From NCBI GenBank assembly GCA_035623255.1, contig DASPTU010000125.1, positions 124,001 through 188,000 of the forward strand: 64,000 nt of DNA. The letters run 5' to 3'. Shown here piece after piece: positions 62,540-64,000 of the stretch. The notes under the pieces were generated by a model. It saw only the letters and a program-made list of their open reading frames with translations, was not told the origin of the DNA and did no database searches. Both the position numbers and the translations under genes were made by a program. Position 1 is the first letter of the stretch. Every line of letters begins with the position of its first letter. The DNA is from JAFAGX01 sp035623255. Its GTDB lineage: Bacteria > Acidobacteriota > Terriglobia > Terriglobales > Acidobacteriaceae.

Positions 62540-63631
62540 ATGTATGACCTGATCGTCATTGGCGGCGGACCGGCAGGCGCCTCCGCGGCCATCACTTCCT
62601 GCCGAACCGGTGCTCACGTCCTGCTGCTCGAGCGTGGCCGTTTCCCTCGCCACAAAGTTTGCGGCGAGTTCGTCTCGGCTGAGGCACTCGGGTTGCTCGG
62701 CTCCTTGCTTGAACTTACTTATTCCAGTCTCCCGTACGCAGTCCCAATTCCACGAGCAAGATTTTTTGTCGATGACCGCGTACTAGAGGCAGCAGTTCAA
62801 CCGGCAGCCGCTAGCATAGCCCGTCTAGACCTCGACAGATCCTTGTGGGACTCCGCCGAGCGATGCGGCACCGAAGCCAGGCAGCAGGTCATCGTGCAGA
62901 ACTTAAGCGGCTCCGGCCCATTTGTCGTCTGCACTTCGATTGGCGATTTCGAAACCCGTGCTGTCGTGAATGCATCAGGCCGCTGGTCGACTTTGAATGG
63001 AGCGCAGTCGCGCAACGGAAACGGAGGTGCGAAGTGGATCGGTCTCAAGGCTCACTACCTGGAGCCTGCCCCGCCCGCGTCCGTCGACCTTTACTTTTTC
63101 GATGGTGGCTATTGCGGCGTCCAGCCCGTAAACCTGAGTTCCGCTCACGATCAAGCTCGCGTCAACGCCTGCGCCATGGTGCGGGCCGATGTCGCTTCGA
63201 CCATGCCGGAAACATTTGAGCTGCATCCGGCACTACGTGAACGGGCGGCCCGATGGACACCCGTCATGAATCCGGTTGGTGTGTCGCCGCTCTTGTTTGG
63301 GAAACCTCGGCCTATCGAGGGGAGCGTCCTATCCGTGGGCGATGCCGCAGGCTTTGTCGACCCCTTCGTCGGGGATGGAATCTCGCTTGCCTTGCGGAGT
63401 GGCGCGCTGGCCGCAGAGTCACTCGCCCCGTTCTTTGCTGGCCAACTTTCGCTGGCCCAGGCAATCAGGCAATATGCTGAAAGCTATCAGCTACATTTCG
63501 CTTCTGTCTTCCGGTCATCATCCAGGATTCGTCGGATGCTGCGTCTGCCCCGTCCCGTCCGCGCCCCAATTCTGTCACTTCTGGCGCACAGCACGGCCGT
63601 TACCGAGTACCTGGTGAGGCAGACAAGATGA
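62540..63631 (+). CDS. Geranylgeranyl-reductase-family flavoprotein
   Basis: 363-aa FAD-dependent oxidoreductase. The N-terminal dinucleotide fold begins at MYDLIVIGGGPAGASAA, with the GGR-type motif RGRFPRHKVCGEFVSAEAL, and the second FAD motif is SVGDAAGFVDPFVGDGISLA. Family members reduce isoprenoid double bonds or hydroxylate aromatic products. In alkylresorcinol-type clusters such a flavoprotein often accompanies the methyltransferase family seen at 44930. The spacer upstream (62280-62539) has a small hairpin, AGGTC-TCTCG-GACCT, at 62496-62510. The start is ATG at 62540. It is convergent with the partial methyltransferase gene downstream. Confidence 0.87.
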   Translation: MYDLIVIGGGPAGASAAITSCRTGAHVLLLERGRFPRHKVCGEFVSAEALGLLGSLLELTYSSLPYAVPIPRARFFVDDRVLEAAVQPAAASIARLDLDRSLWDSAERCGTEARQQVIVQNLSGSGPFVVCTSIGDFETRAVVNASGRWSTLNGAQSRNGNGGAKWIGLKAHYLEPAPPASVDLYFFDGGYCGVQPVNLSSAHDQARVNACAMVRADVASTMPETFELHPALRERAARWTPVMNPVGVSPLLFGKPRPIEGSVLSVGDAAGFVDPFVGDGISLALRSGALAAESLAPFFAGQLSLAQAIRQYAESYQLHFASVFRSSSRIRRMLRLPRPVRAPILSLLAHSTAVTEYLVRQTR

Positions 63632-63688
63632 TGCCTGATGCGCGGGAATCCCAGATTCAGCTTCTTCTGCCGACGTCCTGAACACTAC

Positions 63689-64000
63689 TCAACGCACCAC
63701 GAGCACTTCTCGGACGTTATCGCGAGTGAGGAAAAACTTAATGGAAGAAAAATCACGAAACAAATTCTCGATGTGCCGGTTATTGAACACTCGCTGCAGC
63801 CGGAAACTTCTTTGTATCGCGGTATGCACGGCGCCGGTAGGCCCTTTGCGAACGTCCCGCCGGGCTCCGATCGGCTGCATTTCGAGCGTGTCCGGCCCGA
63901 CGATATGGTAGCGATAACAAGGCGCGTCAGGCCCTGCTTCCCGAGTATGAAAGAACGCCAGCAACATCGCTCCCGGCTTGGTCATGGTCCACAAACGCGC
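63689..64000 (-). CDS. Partial methyltransferase, runs off window
   Basis: This is the C-terminal part (at least 104 residues) of a gene whose start lies beyond position 64000. The frame is open to the window edge. The segment TKPGAMLLAFFHTRE resembles the strand and turn after motif III in class I SAM-dependent methyltransferases, and the C-terminal helix-strand (NRHIENLFRDFSSIKFFLTRD, then NVREVLVVR) fits that fold. The N-terminal motif I is not visible, so the call rests on the C-terminal pattern only. It shows that the cluster continues past the window. Confidence 0.6.
   Translation of the reverse strand, partial: ARLWTMTKPGAMLLAFFHTREAGPDAPCYRYHIVGPDTLEMQPIGARRDVRKGPTGAVHTAIQRSFRLQRVFNNRHIENLFRDFSSIKFFLTRDNVREVLVVR

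Noticed and set aside
1..64000. CRISPR array, integrase, transposase or phage genes
   Set aside because: No spaced direct repeats, no transposase or integrase motif and no att-like duplication next to the tRNA-Gln were seen.

Overview
The window looks like a chromosomal piece of an Acidobacteriota genome, probably of the Koribacter/Terriglobia type. The main evidence is three secreted proteins with the VWFA-related domain that is typical of that phylum, together with moderately high GC, many secreted proteins with Pro/Ala-rich linkers, and dispersed intergenic elements of the 'TGTCATTCCGAGC...GAGGAATCTGC' type. I assigned the lineage from protein character and gene content, not from a marker-gene search.

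Region by region. (1) 117-10031: a small unknown gene followed by a respiratory complex I cluster, nuoC-D-H-J-K-L-M-N. It has the membrane arm and the C/D connecting subunits but no nuoA, B, E, F, G or I. (2) 10104-13688: riboflavin genes ribD and ribE, an MlaF-like ABC ATPase and endonuclease III. (3) 13783-30116: mostly cell-envelope and secreted functions: an S9 peptidase with a beta-propeller, three VWFA-domain proteins, a DUF3052-like protein, a GT-C-like membrane protein, an amidohydrolase, a methyltransferase, an M48-like peptidase, a lipoprotein, an RluD-type pseudouridine synthase, Lgt and a secreted beta-propeller. (4) 30221-39629: tRNA-Gln(CUG), an isochorismatase-type hydrolase, a P-loop kinase with a disordered Arg-rich N-terminus, two ABM-fold proteins, an orphan DppB/DppC permease pair, a CBS/CorC membrane protein, a HlyD-type adaptor and a DUF4097-like secreted protein. 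(5) 39645-42897: a CpxA/CpxR-like two-component system divergent from a Spy/CpxP-like gene. The shared intergenic region holds a perfect GTAAA-N5-GTAAA site. Two small genes follow.

(6) 42993-64000: the most unusual part. After an ABC exporter half-transporter comes what looks like a biosynthetic gene cluster. It holds a methyltransferase, a P450, a flavin-dependent halogenase-family enzyme, a TolC outer-membrane protein, a DevBCA-type export operon, two intact ketoacyl synthases around a free ACP, a B12-binding radical SAM enzyme, a second P450, a CPA2 antiporter, a geranylgeranyl-reductase-family flavoprotein and the end of a second methyltransferase that runs off the window. The export operon has two odd fusions: an AMIN domain on the HlyD adaptor, and a GAF domain with an NKxnFx3DE motif on the ATPase. 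My reading, which is an inference, is that the cluster makes an ACP-built, oxidatively tailored and possibly halogenated and methylated lipid or polyketide, exported through the DevBCA-TolC machine, perhaps gated by a small ligand. No acyltransferase, ketoreductase, dehydratase, thioesterase or phosphopantetheinyl transferase is visible in the window, so those functions must come from primary metabolism or from genes beyond position 64000.
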